Below are positions 22,990 through 34,516 of a stretch of DNA of 64,000 bases, piece after piece. Numbering within the stretch: the stretch's first letter is position 1; the number at the start of each line of letters is the position of its first letter. Position numbers and translations under genes: made by a program. This stretch comes from Combretum micranthum (taxonomy: Eukaryota > Streptophyta > Magnoliopsida > Myrtales > Combretaceae), in the NCBI GenBank assembly GCA_024138025.1, contig JAMXBD010000365.1, positions 1-64,000 of the forward strand, written 5' to 3'. The notes beneath the pieces are model-generated. The model ran no database searches. It had not been told where the DNA came from and was given only the letters and a program-made list of their open reading frames with translations.

Positions 22990-23260
22990 GGTTAATATCA
23001 CAAATGGTACTTGAATTTTAAAAAGTACACAATTAAATAGTTAAACTTTGAAATTAATTAATTTAGTATTAAAATAATTTTTCGTGCATGCCAATGGTAC
23101 CTTTATCAAATTGAATAAGACTATCATCCTACGTAGCTTTTTTAACCAATTTGACAGAGGTAATATTGGTGCACATGAAAAGTTTTTTTTGTACTAAATT
23201 GATCAATTTCAAAGTTTTGATACCTAATTGCATACTATTCACAACCTTTACCTTATCCAA
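22990..23260. mobile_element. palindromic MITE
   Basis: The two arms (about 23,010-23,122 and 23,130-23,250) are inverted copies around a centre near 'ctatcatcctacgtagc'. Matching blocks are 'aaactttgaaatt.at.aattt' with its complement and 'ggtacctttatcaaattg' with 'caatttgacagaggtaat'. The transcript would fold into a long hairpin. No coding capacity; boundaries are approximate. Confidence 0.65.
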
Positions 23261-23753
23261 TATATGTTGGGAATCAGTTTTTATTTTTATATGATCTTAA
23301 TTGAATAAAAGTGTCTATCCATTCCAATGACTTGAAAAATTTTCAAGTTTTGGGTATCTTGAGCCTTAGCCTCAAGTATAGTTTTAAATTTCCCCTAATT
23401 ATTTAGGTATTAAAAACTAACACAAAAACTTAAAAATTGGAAATGACCTAAAATTGAAATAATAGTTCTAAGCCTCATTAACTCAAGTAACTAAGTTTCA
23501 ATAGTTCCCTTTCTAAAAGAATAACATCGGTTAACTTAAATGACAAGTTTGAGATTATCGATTAAAAACGCTACAAATGTCAATAGAAAAATTGAAGAAA
23601 ATTGAACCAATTAATCAAAACAATTTATTAATGTAGTAGAGGTTTGAAAAGGTATTTTAAGACCTAGTAGTGTAAGATTGTCCAATTTAAGGCTTACTAA
23701 TTGATGAAAATACTCCAATTGATGAGTCGAAAAGAATATATCTATATATATAT

Positions 23754-23755
<2 letters not shown>

Positions 23756-23788
<33 letters not shown>
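23756..23788. repeat. (GA)n microsatellite
   Basis: Thirty-three bases of alternating A and G, preceded by a short (TA)n run. It is a likely polymorphic simple-sequence locus. Confidence 0.95.
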
Positions 23789-23792
<4 letters not shown>

Positions 23793-25219
23793 AGGTTAGA
23801 TTGTTTTGCTTGTAGACAAGCAAAGTGTGAGAAAATTTGATACCTCATATTTATATCTACGTATTAAGTTGTATTGGTATTGTTCTTCACGATTTTTTAT
23901 AAGCATTCTCAATGAAATCTACACCAATTAGTTATTATTTAAATTTTTGGATTTGGAGTTGAAGATGAAATTAACTAGAAATGATGAACTTTGCAGTAGT
24001 TTTAACTTAAAATTTGAATGATATTTGGGGACTTGATCATTGGAGCTTGGAGACATGTTTGGAACTAACATTTTGAAAAGATAGGTGCAATAGATGAATT
24101 TTCATGAAGTGCATGGCTTGAAGAGTATATTGCCTTGTTAACCATGATAAAAAAATAAATTTGTAATTAAATCACAAGAGAAACTCGACTTGAAGCATGT
24201 CCATTTTCATTTCATTTTTCTTTATCATATTTTACATTAGTAATAAACAATCTTGTAAACATTTAGAAAAAAAAAGAGTCATTGTTAAATTAAAAAAAAA
24301 AAGTTTTGTTAGGGAGTCTGTTGGGTGTATATTATAAAAAGAGAATATCGATATAGAAGATTTAAATTCAAATTTCTACATCGAGTGATTTCTTATTCTC
24401 TATTATCTTTATTTAATTATTTGATTTATGGAGTAAAAATTACAGTATCTAGACATGTGTAACCCTAAAATTATCACATAAAGTATTATTTGATTAAACG
24501 GTTAATGAAGTTTTCATGTTTATGATAATTCAATTATGCATTTTAATGGAATTAAATTCATATTTCAAGAATATCAATCTAATTTATGAAAATCTTGTAT
24601 AGTGAATAGTATTTCATAATATATAATAATATTTGTATAATTAAATAGAGTTATATAGTCCCAAGAATAAGGTGACAATTTTGCCAAATTAGGATGAAAC
24701 ATACTTAATGAATTCATAAATGAATAAGAATTAGTTATCCAATATATTATTGATTGTAGTAATGTAATCTCAATTAAATATTTAAGAAAGTCCCAATTGA
24801 TTTATAATAGATTAGTGAGCATAGATCTAAGTGACCTCTATCACAGTCAAAAGTAGGAATATTCTATGATTTAAATACATGGTAATGAATTTAACTCTAT
24901 TTTCTATAAATTTTCCATAATTAATTATAAAGGAAGTAATATATAGGTATCTATACATATGAATTCCATTTCTAATTCTACATAAGTTATTTAATAATTA
25001 TTATAGTAAATTTTAATAGATTTGAAAAAAAAATTACATTTTTTTCAATTATAAGTTGTCAAATAATTACTAGTGATTATTGTGCTTTCAATTCCCACTT
25101 GGTCTCCTTTACTATACTACACAAAACAATGGATGCACTTGCCTAGTGATGAGCTTCTAAAAATGATGGCTATAGGATGAGAAGCGCTTATGTAGGTGAT
25201 GAAAAGGATTCTGAGTTCT
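23789..25219. other. AT-rich stretch upstream of a decayed gypsy gag
   Basis: By position it could hold the 5' LTR and leader of the chromovirus-like element that follows. No matching 3' LTR was found after 44,060, so this is unproven. No gene is recognised. Confidence 0.4.
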
Positions 25220-26649
25220 AACTAAAGGTGGATATTCCTTTTTTTAATAGGAGTGTGCCAATTGAGGAGTTTTTAGATTAAATTGCAAATATTGACCAAT
25301 TTTTTCGATTACCAAGATATTCCATAGAGAAGAGATTCAAACTAGTGGTGGTGTATTGTTTAAAGATGGAGAATTGACATGGTAGAAAGAATTTAATCTT
25401 AGAGAAAGATAATGGTTAAAGGTCTTGTATGAACATGATGTTAGATGAAGTACTGGTTAAAATATAATTTTTTCTTCAAATTATGAACAGATCATGTTTC
25501 AATAATTAACATTGTCAATGGAGATATAGATTCATGCATAAATAGTTGTAAAGTATATGAAGCTAGCGAAAAGAAATAATTTGCTAAATCGAAAGGACAA
25601 TAAGTTAACAAATATTTAGAAAGGTTAAGGCCAGAATTAAGGAATAGAATTAAGGTGCAAGTGATTTGAATGTTGTTTAACACAAAAAAAAAAAATGTCT
25701 TTAAAGGTGGAAATAATGTGCAAGAATGAAGTAAGAGGAATTATGAGAATTATAAAGCTGTTGGTCAAGTTAGAGATAAACCCTTAAGGGAAAAGGTAAT
25801 GAGTAAGCATCTTGTAACTTAAGGAAGAGAGAAAGAAGTACAAAAGACTAAGAATCCTTATGCAAAGTTAACAATAGGAAAGTGTTTTAAGTGTAACAAA
25901 TCGAGTCACAAATCTAACAATGGCTATTAGGAAGATTGTTAATATTATAAAAAGAGGAAATGAAGGGATATATTGTGAGGTGGATGAGAGGATGAGGAAG
26001 AAGAATATGATGATGGGGGAAGACTTAGTTTGTCAAGTGATTGATGGACTCCTAAGATGACATTTAGACATAGCACCATCAGTTGTTTAGAATTAGGTAC
26101 ACCATAAGGATAAGGAGTTTGAGTTATTATTGATACTAAAAGCTATAAAGTATAATTGGGACAGAAACAGTGAAGTGGTTGAAGTTGCTAATAGAAAAGC
26201 ATCTTAATTCCTACATGTTATGATTTTAAAATAATAGCTAAAAAAGCTAAGATGACAAAGTCATGAAGTTTATTTGTGATGGTCAATATAAATGTATTTA
26301 GTAGATTATGAAATCCTAACTCCTAGACTCGATGATATGTTGGACAAATTACATGGTGTAGATGTTCTCAAAAATACACTCAAAGAATAGGTACCATTAG
26401 ATTTATAGTCACCCTAAGATGAATGGAAGATAAAGGAAGGCTATATGAGTGGTTATGATGCCATTCATGTTGTCTAATACACGTTGCACCTTATGAGATC
26501 GATGATCCAGACATTGAAATCTTCATTTATAAAATTTGTAGTGGTGCATTTTGATGACATGCTGATTTCTAGTGATATTGAGGAAGAGCATTTAATGCAT
26601 TTATGATAAAGGCTTATAGCCATCTAAGAGAATAAATTGCATATTAAAC
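25220..26649 (+). pseudogene. decayed chromovirus-like Ty3/gypsy gag to RT (5' part)
   Basis: With stops and frame changes, the plus strand reads gag KVDIPFFN..VPIEEFLD (25,225 onward) and a zinc-knuckle remnant CFKCNKSSHKSNN (about 25,881-25,919). RT follows as PRLDDMLDKLHG (about 26,315) and KFVVVHFDDMLISS, with HFDD at 26,547-26,558 in place of YFDD, then ENKLHIKP at the very end. Motif order and wording match Reina/Del-type chromoviruses, whose polyproteins supply capsid, protease and RT. Translation stops being collinear exactly at CTTAA (26,650-26,654), where the Tat element begins, and resumes at 42,389 with KCNFLTNELLFLGYV. Confidence 0.8.
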
Positions 26650-26654
26650 CTTAA

Positions 26655-27232
26655 TGTTGATGGTAAAATATAGCTAAGGTCCAGTCGGTCTTTTGAGGCC
26701 TAGGATTCTTAATCTCAATAGCCCATAGAAGTAGCAATCGGTTAATCTAAATCCCGGAGGTGTCGAAAACGAGGAGACATGGACTTGACCTCAGGTCTAC
26801 ACTTGAGGCTCCACAAGGAGGTCATTAAGTCGCTGGGATGATTGGCTTGACATCGATTTAACTCGATTGTTCTCTCCATCTTCTCCATTGTGCCACATCT
26901 TATCACATTCGTGACCAAAGAGACATCAACAGGTCAGTAGCTCACCACGACGTCAAGTCTTCCTACCCGTGCATCTTCGTATAGTACAAGCCTTGTACTA
27001 AGTATCCTGATATAATTCTAAACCCTATAAATAGCCCCCTGTCCAGGCAAGGGACAAGAGCACTAAGGAACAATAATAGGATAGGAGAACAAACATTGTG
27101 TTGCATTCACCTTATCTAACCATAGCTGACTTGAGTATCGAAGTGGCCATGCGGATAACCCCTGACGTTCCTCTGATCTGTCTTTTAATGTTTGCAAGAG
27201 CATTCTCTACGGCCTAAACTTGGCTCATGGAA
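26655..27232 (+). repeat. 5' LTR of the Tat-clade element
   Basis: Collinear with 41,759-42,383: both carry 'cggtcttttg.ggcct', 'gattcttaatctcaa', a TATA block, 'atcttttaatgtttg' and 'gagcattctctac'. The TATA box CTATAAATAG is at 27,025-27,034. The 3' boundary is uncertain by a few bases because the last 'ctcat..' block diverges from the other copy. No convincing tRNA primer-binding site follows. Confidence 0.85.
27025..27034 (+). promoter_or_regulatory. TATA box in the 5' LTR
   Basis: CTATAAATAG followed by CCCCCTG, conserved at 42,144-42,153 in the other LTR as CTATAAATAT followed by CCCCCTG. Transcription of the element should start about 30 bp downstream. Confidence 0.65.
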
Positions 27233-28089
27233 AACTAACCATTAAAACTGCTAAACACTCTCGTTACTTTTTTTTTTTTTCAAAACCCTCCTAAAACCTT
27301 AGCCAATAAAGCCACTCTCTCAAATGCCGGCCACTACAGAGCAGGAATCAAGGTGATTCTACTCCCTTGCCGCATACTTCCTATGCTGTTAATGGTGAAA
27401 CCTCCGAAATGCTGTGTCATGGCTCGACCGTTGCCACTATCCTTGGCATTATAGACGAGGGTCGAATTTTGGAGCTGGAACATTTGTATTGACATCTAGT
27501 ACATTGGAAAGTAAAAAACGAATGATCGAATGCCCTCCTATAAGCCAGGATAACAGAGTTAGAAGGGCTGAAGGATTTACACCTAGAAGAGTGCACCTCT
27601 AGTGTGAGCAGGAGTGTTTCCCTAGTCCACTCATTGCTCAGACATAGGGAGGAGCTAGTCGAACGTAGCTGTGAGGGTGTTGCAGGCTCCTCCAGAGCGA
27701 AAACCTTTGCTGGAGAACGATCTCACAGCTTAGGGCCACCTCAAGATCCTTGTCGGGGGGATTGTGCTTCGTGTTGCCCTACAAGAGTAGGAGATAATGC
27801 GTCACAGGTGCGTACTACCTCACAGTAGTCAGCCCATGCTACTGCTCGTTACCCGGTCGACTGTCATCAACCCAACAGGGAAAGGATGAAAAATCCCTGC
27901 CCAGTTTGGGACTATGATGGGGACACACCCATTCTTGCCCCAAAGAAGACATAGCTCTGTTCCAACAGGGAGCACGTATTAGAGGAAATACGCGACATGA
28001 TGAGGAGATTGTCCACCATTAAAGAAGGCTTCAAGGTGAGCCTATAGTAAAAGTGTCGCCGAGTAGGTCGCCCTTCACACTCGAAATCT

Positions 28090-28970
28090 AGTCCGAAGTG
28101 CTTCCTATAGGAACGAGGCTCCCTATTCTAGAATTGTACGATGGAATGAAAAACCTAGAAGACTACGTTGCCCAATTCCAATCCACTATGGTGATACATA
28201 ACTTTTCATATGCGATTTGGTGCAAGACTTTTCCTACCACCTTTCAGGGGGCCGCCATGATTTGGTTCAATAAGCTCGAACCAAACGTAATGAGATCATT
28301 TTCCCATCTTACCGACCTCTTTGTTGCACACTCTATGGTGAGCAAGTCACTAGAAGAGAACACCTCTTACCTTTATACGATGCGATAAAAACCCAGTGAA
28401 CCCTACAAGATTACTTGGCGAGGTTCAACAAAGCATATCTGGAGATCCCAGACCTTAACAGAGGGGTAGCGTTGGAAGCCATCAAATAAGGGGTTCTTGT
28501 TGAAAGTCCATTTTTCGACTCACTCTCTAAATGTCAACTTACCATGCTCAAGCAAGTAAGGGAGAAGGCTTAGAAGTATATCCGGCAAGAAGACACAAGG
28601 AATGCACGAAGAGAAGCCTAAAATCACTCAGCTCAAGCCCGAGTGACTAATAATATCTATCGAAAAGGAGCTGACCAAGAGATCTCTATGACTTCAGTCG
28701 AGTTGATAAAACCAAGGGATAAATAATGGCGACAACCGATGGCTCTTTCTAATGTACGACATGTTCACCCCTCTCAAACTGCCTGTGCATGACGTGTTTC
28801 TTGAAATAAGAAACCGATGCCTCTTACCTCTACCATCTCTAATGAGACTAAGTCCACAACGAAAAGACTCTAAGGAATATTGCAAATATCATCACGACAG
28901 CAGGCATAATACGAGCATTTGTTGGCAGCTCAAAAGTGCCATAGAAGACGCCATAGACGGGATTGGCTAA
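28090..28970 (+). pseudogene. gag of the Tat-clade element
   Basis: The open stretch at 28,098-28,388 reads LPILELYDGMKNLEDYVAQF, WCKTFPTTFQGAAMIWFNKL and FSHLTDLFVAH, the standard plant retrotransposon gag core (PF03732-like). After several stops, the knuckle CKYHHDSRHNTSICW lies at about 28,881-28,923, a C-x2-H-x4-H-type variant typical of this clade. Gag would package the element's RNA into virus-like particles. Frame breaks between these parts make it non-functional. Confidence 0.8.
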
Positions 28971-29969
28971 AACAATACGTAGATAACAACGTAAAGACGA
29001 AACCCTGGGCTTATAAGAGAAAAATTGACGAACCTGAGAAAATTCCAGTCGCCCAAGATCACTCGGAACACCCTCGGCCCTAGCGGTAATGCCATGGTGA
29101 AATCAAACCATCATAGGTAGGCCTATCACCTCGATAAGAGTCGGATTACCGTACAGTACGTCTAGATTAGTAATGAACATGGAACTAAAGAAGTTAAAGA
29201 TCGACTCCATCATTTCATTTTTTGAAGATGATTATGAGGTAATTTAAACCCCTCACCAAGATGCCTCGATTATTTCTGCCTGTATATCAAAGTGGAAGGT
29301 CAAAAGAATACTGATTGTCACAAGAAGCAACACATACATACTCTTCAATCAGGCATATGAACAGATGAAGTACAAGTTACAGCTGAAATTAAAAGCCATA
29401 TGATCACGAGCTATAGGGTTTTGACAATCGACCTATTAAACCTCAAGGCATCATCACTTTGCCTCTCGAGCTCAAAGAAGAGCTGCACAATGCTAAACAT
29501 CTAATAGATTTCCTCATGGTTAACTGTTGTTCTCCCTACAATGCCATAATGGTCAAGGCCGCCAATCTATATTCACCATGATCGTCTCCCAGCCACTCCT
29601 TAAAGCCAAATTCCACTCCAACTAGCATAGGTGTATACTGAGGAGACCAGGAGTAGTCTCGATAGTTATACATCAGGGCCTTAAAGGGAGATCGTGTATG
29701 CACCATTGAAGAGAACCTGGGCGTAACCCCAAACAACGTATTGAGCCCGCTGAGCTTAGGGAAGAGGTCGCTCTCAATGATGCTCCTAACTAAATTGTCA
29801 AGGTCAGAGTAACTCTCCACCCTGATGCCAAGAAAGATTCGGTCGCCTTTTTTAGGGCGAATAAGAATGTATTTTCCTAGTCACCTGCTAACATGATAGG
29901 TGTGAGCCCTAGCATGATCACACACCGCCTTAACATCGACAAAACCATCAAGCCGATACATTAGATAAT

Positions 29970-31120
29970 CCAACACTTCCCCCAAGGAGGAAGGTTGCAA
30001 TTGAAGAAGAAGTTCAGAAATTGCTCCAAGCTAGAGTCATCAGGGAAGAAAAGTACCCCACTTGGCTAGCAAACTTAGTGCTAGTCAAGCAACCCAGCTG
30101 CAAATGGTGAACGTATGTAGATTACATTGACCTTAATGAAGTGTGTCCAAATGATTGCTTTCCTCTACCCGAACGATTGACCAACTTGTTGATAATACTT
30201 TAGGACACGAGCTTTTGAGTTTCATGGATGCCTTCTCTGGCTATAACCAGATAAAAATGAAGGATTTGGATGGGGTCTACACCTTGTTTGTTACGTCCTT
30301 TGGCACATACTGTTATGAGATGATGCCCTTCGGATTAAATAATGCCGTCACCACCTTCTAGAGGTTGGTCACCAAAGTGTTCAAATCTTAGATAGGTTGC
30401 AACATGGAAGTCTACATCGATGATATGACTGTAAAGAGCAGACGAGCTGAGGATCATCTATGAGCTCCGAGAAACCCTCGACTAACTTCGTTTCTACAAC
30501 TTGAAGCTTAACCTTAAAAAAAAGCATGTTTAGGGCTTTAACAGGAAAAATTTTGGGATACTTAGTATCTCAAGGGGCATCGAGGCAAATCCTGACAAAA
30601 TTAAAGCAATACTGGCGATGAGCACCCCCTCCCCCCCCCCCCCCCCCCCCCCCCCTCCCTAAAGTCGATAAAAAGAGGTAAAATAGCTTGCAGGAAGAAT
30701 TACCACACTAAATGGGTTTCTCCCCAAAAGTGTAGATCGATGCTTTGAGTTCTTCAGAATCCTTAAGAAGCTAGATAAGTTCGAATGGATGGAAAAATCC
30801 CAGTAGGCCTTTGACGAGCTGAAACAATCCTCTCTTCACCACCACTACTGAAGAACCCGAGGGTAGGTGAAATTTATATCTCAACCTCATAGTGAGCGAT
30901 TGAGCCCTATCGTCCATACTAAGATGATCTGAAGGAAAGCAATACCAGCTGATATACGACATTAGCAACATCCTGTAGGGCCCGAAACTAAGGTATACTA
31001 AATTGGAGAAGGTCACTCTAGCAGTCGCGATATCTATACAGCGCTTGCGCCCCTATTTTGAAGCACACCAGGTCCTCGTTCTTACCGATATACCAATAAG
31101 AACAGTCCTCCAAAAACCAA
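29970..31120 (+). pseudogene. reverse transcriptase and first RNase H of the Tat-clade element
   Basis: Motifs in order, over several frames: EEEVQKLLQARVIREEKYPT (about 30,000), DLNEVCPND (30,131), SFMDAFSGYNQIKM (about 30,221-30,262), GTYCYEMMPFGLNNA (about 30,303-30,347) and the catalytic YIDDM (YIDD codons 30,413-30,424). A stop follows VTTF. A 25-base poly-C run interrupts the text after KIKAIL. The first RNase H is only faintly readable between 30,780 and 31,120, as KVTLAVAISIQRLRPYF. In active elements this enzyme copies RNA to DNA. Confidence 0.78.
30631..30655. repeat. 25-base poly-C run within the RT/RNase H region
   Basis: Twenty-five C in a row (after 'ccccct') where relatives encode a short proline-containing segment. 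It is expanded relative to any coding need and may reflect slippage in the genome or in sequencing. Confidence 0.9.
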
Positions 31121-31259
31121 ACGTATGAGGGAAGATGATGAAGTATGCCATCAAGCTGAGCACCTATGGGGTTCAACATCAACCTCGAGAAGCCATTAAA
31201 GCCCAAGTCTTGGCGGAATTTGTGGCTAAATACACCAACCCCCCAGAACAAGAAGACAA

Positions 31260-31740
31260 GGAATAACCTAAGTGGACTCCCCACGTGGATGGCTCCCCTA
31301 CGTAAGGAGGAAGCGGATCTGGCTTTGTCCTCAAGGGACCCTACAGAGTGGAAATAAACTACGCATTAATGTTCGCATTTCCTACAAGTAACAATGAAGC
31401 AAAGTACGACGTCCTATTGACTGGGTTAAGGCTTGCCATAGGTATTGGAGTAGAAACAGGGAACCTCAAGATCTTCTCCGATTCTTAGCTTGTGGTCCAG
31501 CAAGTCAAGGTTTTATACGAAGCCAAAAGTGAAGAAATGGTAGGCTACTTAAAAGCAGTTCGATCTCTCATAAGGAGTTTACCTTCGTAGGACATAATTA
31601 AGATCCCGTGGACCAACTACGCAGATGCCGATAGACTTTCTAAATTGGCATCTATGATATTGCCCGACCTGGGAAAGATAAAAAAGAGAGTATTCATTGA
31701 ATATCTACCTGAGAAGTCTACAATAGCATAGATTCATGGT
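31260..31740 (+). pseudogene. archaeal-type (second) RNase H of the Tat-clade element
   Basis: Readable as KWTPHVDGSPT (first catalytic Asp), GSGFVLKGP, FPTSNNEAKYDVLLTGLRLA (Glu), ETGNLKIFSDS (Asp), then YADADRLSKLAS (last Asp). A stop after FSDS and frame shifts disrupt it. The second, archaeal-like RNase H after the RT-linked one marks the Tat clade. Confidence 0.75.
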
Positions 31741-31752
31741 ACTTGATTTACA

Positions 31753-32995
31753 GTGCGAGATGCCACTCTCGAGCTGGATGACATCGATAGAGAACTATCT
31801 CAAAGACGATACCCTTACCTAAACAAAGTCGAAGCCAAGAGGTTGATGTGCCAAGCATTCGACTATACTCTCGTCAATGGGATCCTATATAAAAAGGGTT
31901 TCAGCTTCCCCCTTCTCCAATGTCTACAACTAGTGGAAGGACAACAAGTTCTCGAAGAACTCCATGCTGGCAAATGCAGCAATCACGTTAAAGCTCAATC
32001 ATTGCACACCCGAGTTATATGAGCTGGTTACTTTTGGCCGACCGTGAAAAATGATGCAAAAGAATTTATCCAACTTTGTGAACGATGCCAAAAGATTGCC
32101 CCTATAAGCCATACCTCGAGTTCCGACTTGTTCTACCTCACCAGCTCGTGGCCATTCGCCACGTGGGGATTGGACGTACTTAGACCTTTTCCCTCCTCTA
32201 CAGGATAGACGAAATTCATCATAGTAGCATGCGATTACTTCACCAAATGGGTAGTGGCCGAAGTAGTGGCAAAGGTCACAAACACAAACATCCAACGTTT
32301 CATCTACCATAATATCATCATCAGATTTGGAGTCCCCCACTCCATAGTTATGGATAATGGACGATAATTTAGCTCAAGGAAAATCAAAGGTTTCTGTGTT
32401 GACTATGGCATCATGCCCCGCTACACCTTTGTCATGCATCCGCACGGTAACAACCAGGTCGAATCAATAAATAAAATTATCACGCAGAGCCTCAAGGCCA
32501 AGGTAGATCGACAAAGCAGATAGTAAGTAGACGAGCTACCTAGCATTTTATGGGGGTACCGTACCACTCGACGCATACCCACATGTGAGACTCCCTTTCA
32601 TCTTGCCTTCATCTCTGAAGTTGTTTTGCTTATCAAGCTAGAACTACACAACATCCGAGTAGCCTCATACAACGAATTGGTTAACAAGGTTAGCCTCCGA
32701 GCCGAACTTGACACCATCGAGGAAACTCGTGACACAGTAAGCAAGAGAATTGCCACATATCAACAGCGAGCAATATGATATTACAACAAGAAGGTCTTAC
32801 ATAAAGTTTTTCTCCATGGAGATCTCATCTGCAGAAAGTTAGAAGCAATGGGATCAGAGGAAGCCCATGGAAAACTCGTCCCAAACTGGGAAGACCTGGT
32901 ACAAGTAAAAGAAGTCTTGCGAAACGGAACTTAAAAACTTGAGACATTAGAAGGTGAGCTTATTCCTATAACCTGGCATGCCAACAATTTAAGGA
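31753..32995 (+). pseudogene. integrase of the Tat-clade element
   Basis: ORF 31,753-32,022 starts with LDDIDRELSQRRYPYLNK and includes NGILYKKGF and LEELHAGKCSNH. CERCQKIAP follows (zinc-binding HHCC domain). The catalytic triad is visible: D in WGLDVL (32,173-32,175), D in VMDNG (about 32,353) and E in NNQVESIN (32,461). Several stops, for instance after HTRVI and in ITQSLKAKV..., make it inactive. The C-terminal part LVPNWEDLVQVKEVL corresponds to the usual GKLxPxWEGPY block. Confidence 0.82.
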
Positions 32996-33109
32996 AGTAA
33001 ACAAGAATCAACAAGTGTAAAATGAAAAAGAAAAGCACTTGCGAATGAAATCAAGGTTTTCAACAAAGTGTATCTTGATATACAAAAGAGGCATCATACG
33101 AACTCATGA

Positions 33110-33305
33110 GCTCAGGTAACTCCCACTTTTAAGTAACTCCCCTAAAGAGCTCGAGAAACTCTCTCCTCTGGGTAACTCCCTAACTCCCCTAAAGAGCTTA
33201 GGTAACTCCCTCTCATGGATAACTCCCCTAAAGAGCTCAGGTAACTCCCTCTTATGGATAACTCCCCTAAAGAGCTCATGTAACTCCCTCTTACAGGTAA
33301 CTCTC
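33110..33305. repeat. tandem repeats of ~40 bp after the integrase
   Basis: At least four imperfect units contain 'aactcccctaaagagctc' followed by 'ggtaactccctct'. They lie in the 3' non-coding part of the Tat element. Tandem repeats here are common in Tat/Ogre elements. Confidence 0.85.
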
Positions 33306-34507
33306 TTTGCCACCTCGAATAACTACTCTTGCACAATCAAGCAAATAAACCTCAAAAGGGCCAAATAAAAGAAAGGAACAAAAGAGAGTACAACCAAACA
33401 TACGAGAAATCAAGGCTACATATAATTATTCATTGATTTCATTAAAGCAAATTGTTACAATAGTTTTGATTGACGTCATGGCTAGGATAGTCTTTTGGCA
33501 TCCTGACCAGTATAATAAAGTATTGACTCGAACATGATATTCTTTAAGCTACACTCAGCCACGACTTCAAGGGTCCTGATAAGGACCTGAGCCTCAAATT
33601 GGAAAAGCTCTCCAAGAACTACTGGACCACGGCCCAGCTTAAACTTATCCATTAGAAAAGTTATCCTACGGGTTCGGGCAATACCGTGACTCTACGTCCC
33701 TATCCATCAATCTGAGCTTGTCCATATAATAACAGGAATGAATCTCAGCTGGATCCAAGCTTAACACTACTAGATAATAGGGACTAAGAGCCACCTCCCC
33801 AGTAAGCCCCCTAGTAAACCCCTAAAGTTTTGTGATCGATTAAGCTCTAACCTTAATTAGAAAGTCAACCGAAATCCTAAAGTCAACAAAACCCTAGTCA
33901 GACGTAATCGTTCAAGTCCAGCTTTCCCGATTAAGTAACCCTAAGAAGGTAAGTAAGAGATTAGTATGTAGAATAGTTCGTAATAACTTGTGAAAGCTTA
34001 AAAACATCATATTAGTTATACCGCGATTCGTTTTGAGCACGATCGGACACAGTTTTCTAAAAGTGTGTCCCGGGGCTCAAATTAGTAAAAATATTCCGAA
34101 TATATCGTTAGACTCATTAAAATATAAGGTTTTCAAAAATATCAATTTTATAAATTTTCAGTAGCTAAAAATATCAAATATCGCAATTATACACATATTT
34201 TCTTACTACCGGTACTTAAATTGTCATGACTACTTTACATTACACTATTTATTACTATTCTACACTATTTATCTATCTCTACTTTTTCTTACAACCTACT
34301 CTTACAAACCATACCTCTATTTCTTACAATTTTCATTTCCAATACAACTTCACATCTTTCATATCTTACTTTTCATTAACAAAAATACAAAAAAATAAAT
34401 TTTTCTCTCCCTCACACAATCCAAGTAGCACCGGCCCGTTCTCTTTTCCCCTCAATTTGTTTTGTTTTTCAATTATTTAATTAACATAATTTTCCTCTCA
34501 CATTTTC

Positions 34508-34516
34508 CTATAAATA
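34508..34516 (+). promoter_or_regulatory. TATA box of the solo LTR
   Basis: CTATAAATA followed by CCCCCTC, then a pyrimidine-rich leader with repeated 'ctctctcaa'. It matches the inverted copy at 3,219-3,227. Confidence 0.65.

Noticed and set aside
33104..33336. ORFs made of repeated SLGELxxRGSYL / RELPELFRGV text
   Set aside because: These are translations of the ~40-bp tandem repeats in two frames, not proteins.
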